Below, piece after piece: positions 32,154 to 41,117 of a stretch of 64,000 nt of DNA; the first letter of the stretch is position 1; every line of letters starts with the position of its first letter. The stretch covers positions 4,092,001-4,156,000 of the forward strand of contig NZ_CP072941.1 of NCBI RefSeq assembly GCF_018069625.1. The letters are read 5' to 3'. The position numbers and the translations under genes are program-made. This stretch comes from Streptomyces yatensis (GTDB lineage Bacteria; Actinomycetota; Actinomycetes; Streptomycetales; Streptomycetaceae). Below the pieces are notes generated by a model. It was given only the letters and a program-made list of their open reading frames with translations. It searched no databases and was not told the DNA's origin.

Positions 32154-33091
32154 CTGCCCGCCTCCTGCTGATCGGTGAGGGCGAGGAACGCGGCTTCGAG
32201 CGGCGACACCACGGGAGTGAGCTCGCGCAGCGCGACACCCCTCTCCACGAGCCGCACCACGAGTTGGTCGAGGGCCGGCATCAGGGCGCGTACGACGAGC
32301 GGTTCGGTGTCCTGACGTGCCCCGGCGCCGTCGACGACCTGGATGCCCGGCGCGTCGTCCGCCAGCCGGCGCGCGGCCCGCGGGTCGGAGGTGAGCAGCC
32401 GGTAGTCGAGTTCACGGTTCTCGGTGGCCAGCTTGGACAGCGGGCCGGAGAAGGCGACGCGTCCGGCGGCGAGGATGGTCACCTCGGAGCACAGCGCCTC
32501 GAGGTCGTCCATGTTGTGGCTGGAGAGCACGACGGCGGTTCCGTCGGCCGCGAGCCGGCTGAGGACACCGTGCACGTGCTTCTTGCCCGCCGGGTCGAGG
32601 CCGTTGGACGGTTCGTCGAGCACGAGCAGCCGGGGCTTGGTCAGCAGGGCGGCGGCGAGCCCGAGCCGCTGGCGCATGCCGAGGGAGAAGCCGCGGGTAC
32701 GGTCGTCGGCGACGTCGGTGAGACCGACCTCGGCGAGTACGTCGTCGATCCCCGCCGTGCGCGCGTCGTGGCCGCGGAGTGCGGCCAGCGCGGCGAGGTT
32801 CTGCCGTGGGGTCAACGAGGGGTAGAGGGCGGGGCCGTCCACGAAGCCGGCGACACCGTCGGGAGCGTCGAGTGCCCGCTCGACCGGTGCACCCAGGACC
32901 TCCAGGCGACCGCTGTCGGCCACCGCGAGCCCCAGCAGAAGGCCGAGCAACGTCGTCTTTCCGGCGCCGTTCGGTCCGACCAGGCCGTGGATCCGACCCG
33001 GCGTCACATCGATATCGATGCCGTCCAGGGCGACGACATCACCGAAGCTCTTCGTGATACCGCGAGCCCGGATCGCGCGGAGTTCTTCCAT
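32150..33091 (-). CDS. ABC transporter ATP-binding protein
   Basis: A 313-residue nucleotide-binding protein of the drug/lipid exporter (CcmA-like) type. Walker A is GPNGAGKTTLLGLLLG (about 38-53), the signature FSLGMRQRLGLAAALL, Walker B PRLLVLDEPSNGLDP, and the switch His in VVLSSHNMDDLEALC. A C-terminal domain (about 220-313) follows, as in ABC-2 ATPases. The ATG at 33091 is preceded by AAGGAAGGG. It is the first gene of a three-gene operon with the permease and the propeller/phosphoesterase. Confidence 0.93.
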   Translation of the reverse strand: MEELRAIRARGITKSFGDVVALDGIDIDVTPGRIHGLVGPNGAGKTTLLGLLLGLAVADSGRLEVLGAPVERALDAPDGVAGFVDGPALYPSLTPRQNLAALAALRGHDARTAGIDDVLAEVGLTDVADDRTRGFSLGMRQRLGLAAALLTKPRLLVLDEPSNGLDPAGKKHVHGVLSRLAADGTAVVLSSHNMDDLEALCSEVTILAAGRVAFSGPLSKLATENRELDYRLLTSDPRAARRLADDAPGIQVVDGAGARQDTEPLVVRALMPALDQLVVRLVERGVALRELTPVVSPLEAAFLALTDQQEAGR

Positions 33092-33346
33092 GGGTCCCTT
33101 CCTTCACATGCTTCAAGGACCCTATGGATTGATCATGCCGAGCGTGAGGGTGGAGAGTTGAATCTACGTAGAACATGAAACGACTTGGCATTCGTAACAT
33201 CGACGCCGAGTGCCGGCTCTCCCTTTTGGCCGGCATTCTTTGCCATCATTTGATCAAAATCGGATGCTCCCATGAATGAGTTGCCATGGTGAATGCTGCG
33301 GTGAATGCCAACGGGGCGCGGAGCGGAATTGAGCTGGAAGCGACGA
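33092..33346. other. Upstream region of the ABC/phosphoesterase operon
   Basis: Together with the adjacent terminator this gap is 316 bp. It is AT-richer than its flanks and contains two 10-bp palindromes, TCTACGTAGA at 33163-33172 (about 75 bases before the ATPase start) and TTTGATCAAA at 33249-33258. Either could be an operator. No gene is visible. Confidence 0.45.
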
Positions 33347-33383
33347 CCCCCGAATCCCGGCGGTTTCGACCGGGATTCGGGGG
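33347..33383. terminator. Terminator of the gntP-type gene
   Basis: A perfect 14-bp stem (33347-33360 with 33370-33383) and a nine-base loop lie 24 bases past the stop of the leftward permease gene. Flanking bases (CGACGA, CGTCG) extend the pairing imperfectly. Confidence 0.83.
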
Positions 33384-33407
33384 CCGTCGTGATGCGGGCG
33401 CCGTCCG

Positions 33408-34880
33408 CTAGATGACGATGCTCAGCAGGGCCGCCACCACGAAACCGGCCACCGACAGCACCGTCTCCAGCACCGTCCAGGACTTCAGCGTGTCGCTCTC
33501 GGAGATGCCGAAGTACTTCGCCACCATCCAGAAGCCGCCGTCGTTCACATGCGAGGCGAAGATCGAGCCCGCCGAGATGGCCATGATGACCAGCGCCAGA
33601 TGGGCCTGGGAGTAGTGGCCCTCGGAGAGCATCGGGGTGACGATGCCCGCCGTGGTGACGATCGCGACCGTCGCCGAGCCCTGGGCCACCCGGAGCACCA
33701 CCGAGATCAGCCAGGCCAGCACGATGACCGGCAGGCCCGCGCTGTCGAAGGCGTCGGCCAGGGCCTGGGCGACACCGCTGCCCTTGAGGACCGCGCCGAA
33801 GACCCCGCCCGCGCCGACGACCAGGAGGATGTTGCCGACGGGCTTGAGGGAGGCGGTGGAGACGGTCTCCAGGGACTTGCGGGACCAGCCGCGCCGGATG
33901 CCCAGCAGGTAGTACGCGAGGAGCAGGGCGATCGTCAGCGCCACGAAGGGGTGGCCGAAGAACTCGATGACCGAGCGGCCGGTGCTCGGGTCCAGCGCGA
34001 CGGAGGAGAAGGTGGCGCAGAGGATCAGGACGAGCGGGGTGCCGATGATGGCGAGCACCGTGGCCACCGAGACCGGCCGCTCGGCCGGGGTGACGCCGGA
34101 GGAGCGCTGCTCGGCCGCGACCGCCTCCCGGGACTCCTCGGCCGCCTCGACCATGTCCTGCGGTACGGGGACGAAGATGCGCTTGCCGATCCAGGCGGCG
34201 TAGCCCCAGGCGGCGAGCACCGACGGGATGCCGACCACGATGCCCATCAGGATGACCCAGCCCAGGTCGACATGGAACAGCCCGGCCGCGGCCACCGGGC
34301 CGGGGTGCGGCGGCAGGAAGGCGTGGGTCATGGACAGGCCCGCGAGCAGCGGCATCGCGTAGAGCAGGATGGACTTGCCGCTGCGCTTGGCGGCCGCGTA
34401 GACGATCGGTGCGAGGACGAAGATGCCGACGTCGAAGAAGACGGGTATGCCGAAGATCAGGCCGGTCAGACCCATCGCGAGCGGTGAGCGCTTCTCCCCG
34501 AAGATGCCGAGCAGCCGGGCGCTGAGGGCCTCCGCGCCGCCGGAGACCTCGAGTATCGCGCCGAGCATGGTGCCCAGGCCGATGATGATGGCTATGTGGC
34601 CGAGAATGCCGCCCATCCCGGATTCGATGAGCGAGACGGCGTCCGACTTCTGGACCGTGCCGAAGAGTTCGGTGACCGAGAGACCGGCGGCCAGACCGAC
34701 CGCGATGGAGACGCCGAGCAGCGCCACGAAGGGCTGCAGCCGGACCTTGATGATCAGGTAGAGCAGTAGCGCGATGCCGAGGGCGGCGACGGTCAGCAGA
34801 CCGGCGGTGCCGTCGATGAGCGCGAGCAGACCACCGGTGTGGGGTGGTGTCTCGGCAGCGGGAGCGGCCGCGAGCAGCAT
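33408..34880 (-). CDS. GntP-family permease (gluconate or related hydroxy-acid symporter)
   Basis: A 490-residue polytopic membrane protein with about 12-14 helices. Family-typical segments include SGMGGILGHIAIIIGLGTMLGA (core GGILGHIAIIIGLG), IFGIPVFFDVGIFVLAPIVY, LSMTHAFLPPHPGPVAAAG and VAQGSATVAIVTTAGI. GntP carriers import gluconate, 2-keto-3-deoxygluconate or D-serine-like substrates with protons. Neighbouring genes point to a D-amino acid or a sugar acid as cargo. The ATG at 34880 has GGAG seven bases upstream. It is separated by 180 bp from the RidA gene upstream. Confidence 0.92.
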   Translation of the reverse strand: MLLAAAPAAETPPHTGGLLALIDGTAGLLTVAALGIALLLYLIIKVRLQPFVALLGVSIAVGLAAGLSVTELFGTVQKSDAVSLIESGMGGILGHIAIIIGLGTMLGAILEVSGGAEALSARLLGIFGEKRSPLAMGLTGLIFGIPVFFDVGIFVLAPIVYAAAKRSGKSILLYAMPLLAGLSMTHAFLPPHPGPVAAAGLFHVDLGWVILMGIVVGIPSVLAAWGYAAWIGKRIFVPVPQDMVEAAEESREAVAAEQRSSGVTPAERPVSVATVLAIIGTPLVLILCATFSSVALDPSTGRSVIEFFGHPFVALTIALLLAYYLLGIRRGWSRKSLETVSTASLKPVGNILLVVGAGGVFGAVLKGSGVAQALADAFDSAGLPVIVLAWLISVVLRVAQGSATVAIVTTAGIVTPMLSEGHYSQAHLALVIMAISAGSIFASHVNDGGFWMVAKYFGISESDTLKSWTVLETVLSVAGFVVAALLSIVI

Positions 34881-35060
34881 GGGGAACTCCGGGTTGTGGG
34901 TAGGGGGTACCGCCGCACGGCGGGGGGCCGCGCGCTGGGTGAGCGTGGTGGGTGCGGTTGATCAGGGCTCGAGCTTCCGGCGACGGGGACGGTGAGGACG
35001 AGTCAGGGGTGGAACCCGCGGCGGGCGGAAGGCGCTCCCGCCCGCCGCGGGGTTTCGGGG

Positions 35061-35474
35061 TCAGCCCAGGACGGCGAGGGCGTCGATCTCGACGAGCAGA
35101 CCGGCGGGGAGGCCGACGTAGACCGTCGTACGAGCGGCCGGGGCCTCCTTGAGGTCGGCGAAGAACTCGTTGTAGATCTCGTTGAACTCGGCGAAGTGGC
35201 CGGTGTCGGTGAGGTAGACGCGCACCATCATGGCGTCCTCCCAGCTCGCGCCGCCCTCCTCCAGCACGGCCTGCACATTGCGCAGGGTCTGCAGGGTCTG
35301 CTCGCGCAGGGTCGGTCCGACGGGGGTGGGGGCCTGGCCCGGGACGGCGGGGCCGAAGCCGACCTGACCGGCGACCTGGAGGATGTTCCCCTTCTTCACG
35401 CCGTGGGAGAACTTGGCGGGCGGGGTGGTGTGGGTGGCCGGGGTGATCGGGGTCTTCTGCGGCTTCTCGGTCAT
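35061..35474 (-). CDS. RidA family protein (enamine/imine deaminase)
   Basis: A 137-residue protein with the RidA fold: KKGNILQVAGQVGFGPAVPG, REQTLQTLRNVQAVLEEGGA, VRVYLTDTGHFAEFNEIYNE and a C-terminal APAARTTVYVGLPAGLLVEID. The Arg in ARTTV and Glu in VEID are the usual active-site residues, so the enzyme is probably competent. RidA hydrolyses reactive 2-aminoacrylate-type imines made by PLP deaminases, which suits the deaminase gene in this locus. Its ATG at 35474 overlaps the IclR stop (ATGA) behind GAGGAG. Confidence 0.92.
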   Translation of the reverse strand: MTEKPQKTPITPATHTTPPAKFSHGVKKGNILQVAGQVGFGPAVPGQAPTPVGPTLREQTLQTLRNVQAVLEEGGASWEDAMMVRVYLTDTGHFAEFNEIYNEFFADLKEAPAARTTVYVGLPAGLLVEIDALAVLG

Positions 35475-36304
35475 GAGGAGGGCTCCTCGGCTTTCTTCTC
35501 GGGTGTTTCCGCTGTTACTTGGGAGGGGTTCTGCGAGGCGTGGGACACCGATGCGGACACCGGGGCGCCGCCCGAGTATTCCCGGCTGATCTCGTCCGCC
35601 GTGCGGCGCACCAGCGGCAGCAGGGAGAGGAGTTCCTCGGCGCTGACGACGACGTTGGGCGCCGAGACCGAGCAGGCGGCGACGACCCGCCCGTCCGTTC
35701 CCCGGATCGGCGCCCCGACGCAGTTGATCGACTCCTCGTGGCCGCCGAAGTCGGTGGCCCAGCCCTGTTCGCGCACGGTCGCCAGCTCCTTGAGGAACGC
35801 GGCGGCGTTCGGCGTCGAACGGGACGTGTACGCGGGGTAGGTGAGCCGCTCGGCCAGCGTCCGCAGCTCGGGCTCGGGCAGATCGGCCAGCAGCAGCTTG
35901 GCCACGGCGGCGACGGTGATGGCGACGGGCTTGCCGATCCGCGAGTACATCCGCACCGGGTAGCGGCTCTCCACCTTGTCGATGTAGAGCACCTCGTTCT
36001 CCTCGTACACCGCGAGATGGACGGTGTGCCCGCACCGCTCGTTGAGCGCCATCAGATGCGGGTGGGCGATCTCGCGGACGTCGAGGTTCTCCACCGCCTC
36101 CTGCGCGAGTGCGAAGAGGCGGGCGCCGAGGCGGTAGCGCTGGTCCTGCTGGCGGTAGACCATGCCGTGCTCATGGAGGGTGCGCAGCAGCCGCAGCGCG
36201 GTCGACTTGTGCACGCCCAGCCGCGTGGCGACCTGCTCCAGATTGGCCGGGCCCTCCGCCAGCAACGGCAGGATGCTCAGCGCTCGGTCGACGGTCTGGC
36301 TCAT
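35471..36304 (-). CDS. IclR-family transcriptional regulator
   Basis: A 277-residue regulator. The winged helix lies at about 1-60 (LSILPLLAEGPANLEQVATR, GVHKSTALRLLRTLHEHG). The IclR effector domain spans about 75-245 (HTVHLAVYEENEVLYIDKVE, GKPVAITVAAVAKLLLADLP, INCVGAPIRGTDGRVVAACS). A polar tail (about 250-277) leads into the RidA gene. The ATG at 36304 overlaps the kinase stop by four bases, with GGAGG ten bases upstream. It probably controls its own operon and the divergent deaminase operon; a candidate operator lies at 37597-37613. Confidence 0.92.
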   Translation of the reverse strand: MSQTVDRALSILPLLAEGPANLEQVATRLGVHKSTALRLLRTLHEHGMVYRQQDQRYRLGARLFALAQEAVENLDVREIAHPHLMALNERCGHTVHLAVYEENEVLYIDKVESRYPVRMYSRIGKPVAITVAAVAKLLLADLPEPELRTLAERLTYPAYTSRSTPNAAAFLKELATVREQGWATDFGGHEESINCVGAPIRGTDGRVVAACSVSAPNVVVSAEELLSLLPLVRRTADEISREYSGGAPVSASVSHASQNPSQVTAETPEKKAEEPSS

Positions 36305-37491
36305 GGGTCGCATACCTCCACCACTGCGGTCTCGGCCCACTTTTCGGCGGGAGTCGGCAGATCTGTCCAACCGGGGCCGAACCGCAGTGTGCCCCACCGC
36401 GTGGCATCGAGTGCCACCAATTGGTCGGCCTGTTCGCGGGAGGGCGGGGTGCCGAGGTCGCCGGGGACGGTGAGGGCGGCGGCGGCCATGAGGTGGCCGT
36501 GGCGCAGCCGTTCGGCGATGGGCAGTCCGCGCAGGGTGCCGGAGAGGAAACCGGCGGCGAAGGCGTCGCCCGCGCCGACGGGGGCGACGACCTCGACGCG
36601 CGGGGCCGGTTCGAAGGTGACGGCGTCGGTGCCGTCCGGGCGGCGGGCGTAGGCGGTGGCCCCGGCGCCGCCCTGCTTGACGACCAGCATCTCGGGTTCG
36701 GGCAGCGCCGCCCGGATCGCCGCCGGGCCGCGCAGCCCCCAGACCGCCTCGGCCTCGTCCTCGCCGACGAAGACGAGGTCGCAGCCGCGGGCGAGGCCGA
36801 GCAGGACGGCCGGGCCCTCTTCTGCGTCGCCCTCCCGCTGCTCCCGCTGCTCCCGCTGCCAGAGGGAGACCCGGTAGTTGAGGTCGAAGGAGACGAGGGG
36901 GCGGCCGGGGGCGCGGGCGGTCAGCTCACGCATCAGCGCCCGGCAGTCGGCGGAGAGGGCGGGGGTGATCCCGGTCAGATGGAGCACCCGGCCGGACCAG
37001 GCCCGCTCCCGGGGGATGAGCGCCGGGGACATGGCCGCGGCGGCGGATCCGGCCCGGTAGTAGACCACCTCGGCGAGCGGCTCCGCGCCGCCGTCCCCGT
37101 CCCCGTCGGCGCCACCGGACCCGTCCACCGTCTCCGGGCCGACGGCGCGCTCGCCCGCCGTGCGGAAGTAGATGCCGGTGGGGCGGTGCGGATCGCGCTG
37201 GACGTAGGCCGTGTCCACGCCGGTGGCCGCGATCTCCCGCACCAGGTGCTCGCCGAAGCCGTCCGTGCCCACCCGGCTGATCCAGCGCGCGCGGTGCCCG
37301 GCGCGGGCCAGGCCACAGGCGACGTTGGACTCGGCGCCGCCGATGCCCCGGGCGAAGGAGGGGACGTCCGCCAGCCGGCCCGGGCGGGACGGCACGAAGG
37401 TCACCATCGACTCGCCGAGGCAGACGACGTCGATGTCATCGACGGCATCAGCGACACCATCGGCGGTCTCGACGCTGGGGAGAGGGGACAC
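36301..37491 (-). CDS. PfkB-family carbohydrate kinase (2-keto-3-deoxygluconate kinase-like)
   Basis: A 396-residue ribokinase-superfamily kinase. The N-terminal motif is VVCLGESMVTFVPSRPGRL, then FARGIGGAESNVACGLARAG. The C-terminal PfkB signature is VVAPVGAGDAFAAGFLSG with catalytic Asp in GAGD. Two Gly/Asp/Glu-rich inserts (SGGADGDGDGG near 125 and REQREQREGDAEEG near 210) make it longer than usual (about 310-330). KDG kinase is the best guess from SMVTF and TGIYFR. A sugar-acid kinase next to D-amino acid genes might act on a keto-acid product, or serve gluconate-type substrates of GntP. The GTG at 37491 has GAGGAG upstream. Confidence 0.88.
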   Translation of the reverse strand: MSPLPSVETADGVADAVDDIDVVCLGESMVTFVPSRPGRLADVPSFARGIGGAESNVACGLARAGHRARWISRVGTDGFGEHLVREIAATGVDTAYVQRDPHRPTGIYFRTAGERAVGPETVDGSGGADGDGDGGAEPLAEVVYYRAGSAAAAMSPALIPRERAWSGRVLHLTGITPALSADCRALMRELTARAPGRPLVSFDLNYRVSLWQREQREQREGDAEEGPAVLLGLARGCDLVFVGEDEAEAVWGLRGPAAIRAALPEPEMLVVKQGGAGATAYARRPDGTDAVTFEPAPRVEVVAPVGAGDAFAAGFLSGTLRGLPIAERLRHGHLMAAAALTVPGDLGTPPSREQADQLVALDATRWGTLRFGPGWTDLPTPAEKWAETAVVEVCDP

Positions 37492-37596
37492 GTTGGGTCT
37501 CGCTCCTCGTGGATGGACGGATGGGGGTCAGCCACACACCGTTGACCCGGTGCTGGGCGGGATGTTAGACAGCGCTAAGCGATATGCGCAATGAAC

Positions 37597-37613
37597 GTTG
37601 CAGAGATTGCAAC
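37597..37613. promoter_or_regulatory. Candidate IclR operator between divergent operons
   Basis: GTTGCA-GAGAT-TGCAAC is a perfect inverted repeat with 6-base arms. It lies in the 147-bp gap between the kinase-IclR-RidA and the deaminase-aminoacylase operons, 25 bases before the deaminase start codon. IclR proteins bind such short palindromes near their own genes. Binding here would reach both promoters. Confidence 0.6.
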
Positions 37614-37638
37614 CGGAATCCGTAATGGAGGCGCCTCC

Positions 37639-38928
37639 ATGGCCACCGACCACAGCGACCAGGCCGTCGCCGCTCTCGCGCGGGAGCGCGTGGACCACCG
37701 CTTCAAGGGGCTGCCTCCGAGCGCCGAGGGCCTGACGGTCGGCGAGCTCGCCGCCGAGCGGCGCTCCCTGTTCACCGGCGGCTTCACCACGCCCGTCCTG
37801 GCCCTGTCGGCCGAGGCGCTGGAGCACAACCTGGTGGCGATGGAGCGCTACTCCGCCGCCCATGGGCTCGCCTTCGCCCCGCACGGCAAGACCTCCATGG
37901 CCCCGCAGCTCTTCGAGCGCCAGCTCGCGCACGGGGCCTGGGGCATCACCGCGGCCGTCCCCGCCCATGTGCGGGTCTACCGGGCCTTCGGCATCCAGCG
38001 GATCTTCCTCGCCAACGAGCTCGTCGACGCCGCCGCCCTGCACTGGCTCGCGGCCGAGCTCGACGCCGACCCCGACTTCCGCTTCATCGCCTACGTCGAC
38101 TCGGTGCGCGGCGTCGAGCTGATGGACGCGGCGCTGCGGGAGGCCGGCGCGCGGCGGCCGGTCGAGGTCGTGGTCGAGCTGGGCGGCGGTGAGGGGGCGC
38201 GTACCGGGGTCCGTACGGAGGCGGAGTGCGCGGCGGTCGCCGACGCGGTCGCGGCCACCGGGACCCTGCGTCTTGTCGGCGTCGCCGGCTACGAGGGCGA
38301 GGTGCCGAAGCCGGACGGCGAGCGGGTGCGGGCCTGGCTTCGCCGACTCACCGCGCTGGCCGCGGACTTCGACGCGGCGGGCCGCTTCGAGGGCGTGGAC
38401 GAGGTGGTCGTCAGCGCGGGCGGCAGCGCGTGGTTCGACGCGGTGGCCGACGTCCTCGCGGAGCTGCCCACGCTGTCCCGGCCGGTGCTGAAGCTGCTGC
38501 GCTCGGGTGCGTATGTCTCCCACGACGACGGTCACTACCGGCACCTCACCCCCTTCAACCGCGTCCCGGAGGAGGGCGAGCTGCACCCGGCCTTCCGCCT
38601 GTGGGCCCAGGTCGTCTCCCGCCCCGAGCCCGGCCAGGCGTTCCTCAACGCGGGCAAGCGGGACGCGGCGTACGACCTCGATCTGCCCGCGCCCCAGCTC
38701 ATCCGCTCCGCCCGCGACGGCGCCACCCGCCCCGCCACGGGCCTGGCCATCACGGCCCTGTCCGACCAGCACGCCTGGGTCACCGTCGCGGACGGCACGG
38801 AGCTGGAGGTCGGCGACTGGGTGGCCCTGGGGCTCTCGCATCCGTGCACCAGCTTCGACAAGTGGCAGCTGATTCCGGTGGCGGAGGCGGACGGCACGGT
38901 CACGGACTACATCCGCACCTTCTTCTGA
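37639..38928 (+). CDS. D-amino acid deaminase, alanine-racemase-fold PLP enzyme (DSD1-like)
   Basis: A 429-residue fold-type III PLP enzyme. The Schiff-base lysine is in FAPHGKTSMAPQLFE. The C-terminal domain ends with LGLSHPCTSFDKWQLIPV, whose His and Cys match the zinc-binding pair of D-serine dehydratase-type enzymes. PLP-phosphate contacts are expected at VVVSAGGSAWFDAV. It should turn a D-amino acid (for example D-serine or D-threonine) into a keto acid and ammonia. The ATG at 37639 has GGAGG seven bases upstream; the open frame begins at 37591 but passes through the operator. The D-aminoacylase gene follows after 46 bases. Confidence 0.88.
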   Translation: MATDHSDQAVAALARERVDHRFKGLPPSAEGLTVGELAAERRSLFTGGFTTPVLALSAEALEHNLVAMERYSAAHGLAFAPHGKTSMAPQLFERQLAHGAWGITAAVPAHVRVYRAFGIQRIFLANELVDAAALHWLAAELDADPDFRFIAYVDSVRGVELMDAALREAGARRPVEVVVELGGGEGARTGVRTEAECAAVADAVAATGTLRLVGVAGYEGEVPKPDGERVRAWLRRLTALAADFDAAGRFEGVDEVVVSAGGSAWFDAVADVLAELPTLSRPVLKLLRSGAYVSHDDGHYRHLTPFNRVPEEGELHPAFRLWAQVVSRPEPGQAFLNAGKRDAAYDLDLPAPQLIRSARDGATRPATGLAITALSDQHAWVTVADGTELEVGDWVALGLSHPCTSFDKWQLIPVAEADGTVTDYIRTFF

Positions 38929-38974
38929 CCCCTCCGGGGCACCGCCCCACCCCGCGCGAAGGGAGACGCACCCC

Positions 38975-40591
38975 ATGGACCTGGTCATCCGCGACGCACG
39001 CGTCATCGACGGCACCGGCGGTGCCGCCTACCGGGCCGACGTGGCCGTGGACGGCGGCCGGATCGCCGCCGTCGTCCGCGAGGACGGCGGCGGGCCGCGC
39101 CCCACCGCCCGCCGCACCGTGGACGCGGACGGCCTCGTCCTCTCCCCCGGCTTCATCGACATGCACGCGCACAGCGACCTCGCGCTGCTGCGCGACCCCG
39201 ACCACTCGGCGAAGGCCGCGCAGGGCGTGACGCTGGAGGTCATCGGCCAGGACGGGCTCTCGTACGCCCCCGTGGACGACCGGACCCTCGCCCAGATCCG
39301 TACCGCCATCACCGGCTGGAACGGCGACGGTTCCGACATCGACTTCACCTGGCGCACCGTCGGGGAGTTCCTGGACCGCCTGGACCAGGGCTTCGACGGC
39401 CAGGGCATCGCGGTCAACGCCGCCTACCTCATCCCCCAGGGCACCGTGCGGATGCTCGCGGTCGGCTGGGAGGACCGCGACGCGACACCGGCCGAGGTCG
39501 CCCGGATGAAGGAGCTGGTGGCCGAGGGGCTGCGGCAGGGCGCCGTCGGCCTCTCCTCCGGCCTCACCTACACCCCCGGGATGTACGCCTCGGACGCCGA
39601 ACTCACCGAGCTGTGCCGGGTCGTGGCCGCCTACGACGGCTACTACTGCCCGCACCACCGCTCCTACGGCGCCGGCGCCCTGCGCGCGTACGAGGAGATG
39701 GTGGCCCTCACCCGCGAGGCCGGCTGCGCGCTCCACCTCGCCCACGCCACCATGAACTTCGGCCTCAACAAGGGCCGCGCCCCCGAGCTCCTCGCCCTCC
39801 TCGACACCGCCCTCGCCGACGGCGCCGACATCACCCTCGACACCTACCCCTACCTCCCCGGCTGCACCACGCTGGCCGCGATGATGCCGAGCTGGGCGGC
39901 CGAGGGCGGCCCCGAGGCGGCGCTCGCCCGGCTGCGCGACGACGCGACGGCCGAGCGCATCCGCCACGTGATGGAGGTGGAGGGAGCGGACGGCTGCCAC
40001 GGCGTGCCGATGGACTGGGACACGATCGAGATCTCCGGCGTGAACGACCCGTCCCTCACCGGCTACGTCGGCCGGACCATCGCCGCGAGCGCCCGCGAAC
40101 GCGGCGAGGCCCCCTGGACCACCGCCCGCCGCCTCCTCCTGGAGGACCACCTCGGCCCGACGATCCTGCAGCACGTCGGGCATGAGGAGAACGTCCAGGC
40201 GATCATGAAGCACCCGGTCCACACGGGCGGCAGCGACGGCATCCTCCAGGGCGCCAAGCCCCACCCCCGCGCCTACGGCACCTTCCCGCAGTACCTCGGC
40301 CGCTACGTCCGCGAGCTGGGCGTCCTCACCCTGGAGGAGTGCGTCGCCCACCTCACCTCCCGCCCCGCGGCCCGCCTCCGCCTCCCCGACCGCGGCCGGA
40401 TCCACGAGGGCTACCGCGCCGACCTCGTCCTCTTCGACCCGGACACGGTGGCCGCGGGCTCGACCTTCGACACCCCCCGCACCCTGCCGACCGGCATCCC
40501 CCACGTCCTCATCGACGGCCGCTTCGTCATCGAGCACGGCCGGCGGACGGACGTCCTGGCGGGGCGTTCGGTGCGGCGGCACACGGGCTGA
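38975..40591 (+). CDS. N-acyl-D-amino-acid deacylase (D-aminoacylase)
   Basis: A 538-residue amidohydrolase. Metal ligands start with FIDMHAHSDLALL (HxH), then VTLEVIGQDGLSYAP, which replaces the usual Cys-bridged motif, GLSSGLTYTPGMYAS and YYCPHHRSYG. Later come LHLAHATMNFG and VHTGGSDGILQG with the catalytic Asp. The C-terminal beta sandwich contains GRIHEGYRADLVLFDPDTV. It frees D-amino acids from N-acyl forms, which feeds the deaminase just upstream. The ATG at 38975 has AAGGGAG upstream. Confidence 0.92.
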   Translation: MDLVIRDARVIDGTGGAAYRADVAVDGGRIAAVVREDGGGPRPTARRTVDADGLVLSPGFIDMHAHSDLALLRDPDHSAKAAQGVTLEVIGQDGLSYAPVDDRTLAQIRTAITGWNGDGSDIDFTWRTVGEFLDRLDQGFDGQGIAVNAAYLIPQGTVRMLAVGWEDRDATPAEVARMKELVAEGLRQGAVGLSSGLTYTPGMYASDAELTELCRVVAAYDGYYCPHHRSYGAGALRAYEEMVALTREAGCALHLAHATMNFGLNKGRAPELLALLDTALADGADITLDTYPYLPGCTTLAAMMPSWAAEGGPEAALARLRDDATAERIRHVMEVEGADGCHGVPMDWDTIEISGVNDPSLTGYVGRTIAASARERGEAPWTTARRLLLEDHLGPTILQHVGHEENVQAIMKHPVHTGGSDGILQGAKPHPRAYGTFPQYLGRYVRELGVLTLEECVAHLTSRPAARLRLPDRGRIHEGYRADLVLFDPDTVAAGSTFDTPRTLPTGIPHVLIDGRFVIEHGRRTDVLAGRSVRRHTG

Positions 40592-40598
40592 CCTGGGA

Positions 40599-41018
40599 AT
40601 GCCGCGGTTCATCAGCGCCTTGCTGATGAGTATGCGCATCTTCCGCACCTACGCCCGCGTCTACGCCGCCGACCTGGACGCGGCGCTGGCACCGCTCAGC
40701 GCCGTTACCGGTGAGCCGATCACCACCCGCTTCACCATGCCAAACGGCCTGGAGCTGGCGACCATCGGGCAGATTCTGGTGGTGGCGGGCGACGAGCGAA
40801 CGCTGGAGCCGTACCGGGCAACGGCGGCAACGCTGATCGTGGACGACCTCGACGAGTGCCGGGCACGCCTCGACCAGACGGGAGCGCGGATCGTGCGCGG
40901 CCCGCAGACCGTTCCCACCGGGAGGAACCTGACGGCCGAGCTACCCGGTGGCGTCCAGATCGAGTACGTCGAGTGGGACGAGGCGCAGTGGCAACGCGCC
41001 GGAGGGCGACCCCGTTAG
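40599..41018 (+). CDS. VOC (glyoxalase/bleomycin-resistance fold) family protein
   Basis: A 139-residue protein with one vicinal-oxygen-chelate half: RIFRTYARVYAADLDAALAP, LATIGQILVVAGDERTLEPY, TLIVDDLDECRARLDQTGAR, and AELPGGVQIEYVEWDEAQWQ with the terminal Glu metal-ligand position. Catalytic role unknown. Starts at 40599, 40626 and 40632 are possible and none has a strong ribosome binding site; the domain begins at the third. It lies seven bases after the deacylase stop, so it may be co-transcribed. Confidence 0.75.
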   Translation: MPRFISALLMSMRIFRTYARVYAADLDAALAPLSAVTGEPITTRFTMPNGLELATIGQILVVAGDERTLEPYRATAATLIVDDLDECRARLDQTGARIVRGPQTVPTGRNLTAELPGGVQIEYVEWDEAQWQRAGGRPR

Positions 41019-41117
41019 CCGGGTGTTAGCGGAGCGGCAGGCTTGCGGTAGCGGCCCCGGCCAGAGTGGGTGACGTACCGAGAACAACGTCACCGACCGC
41101 CCCCGGGGGGACTCGAC

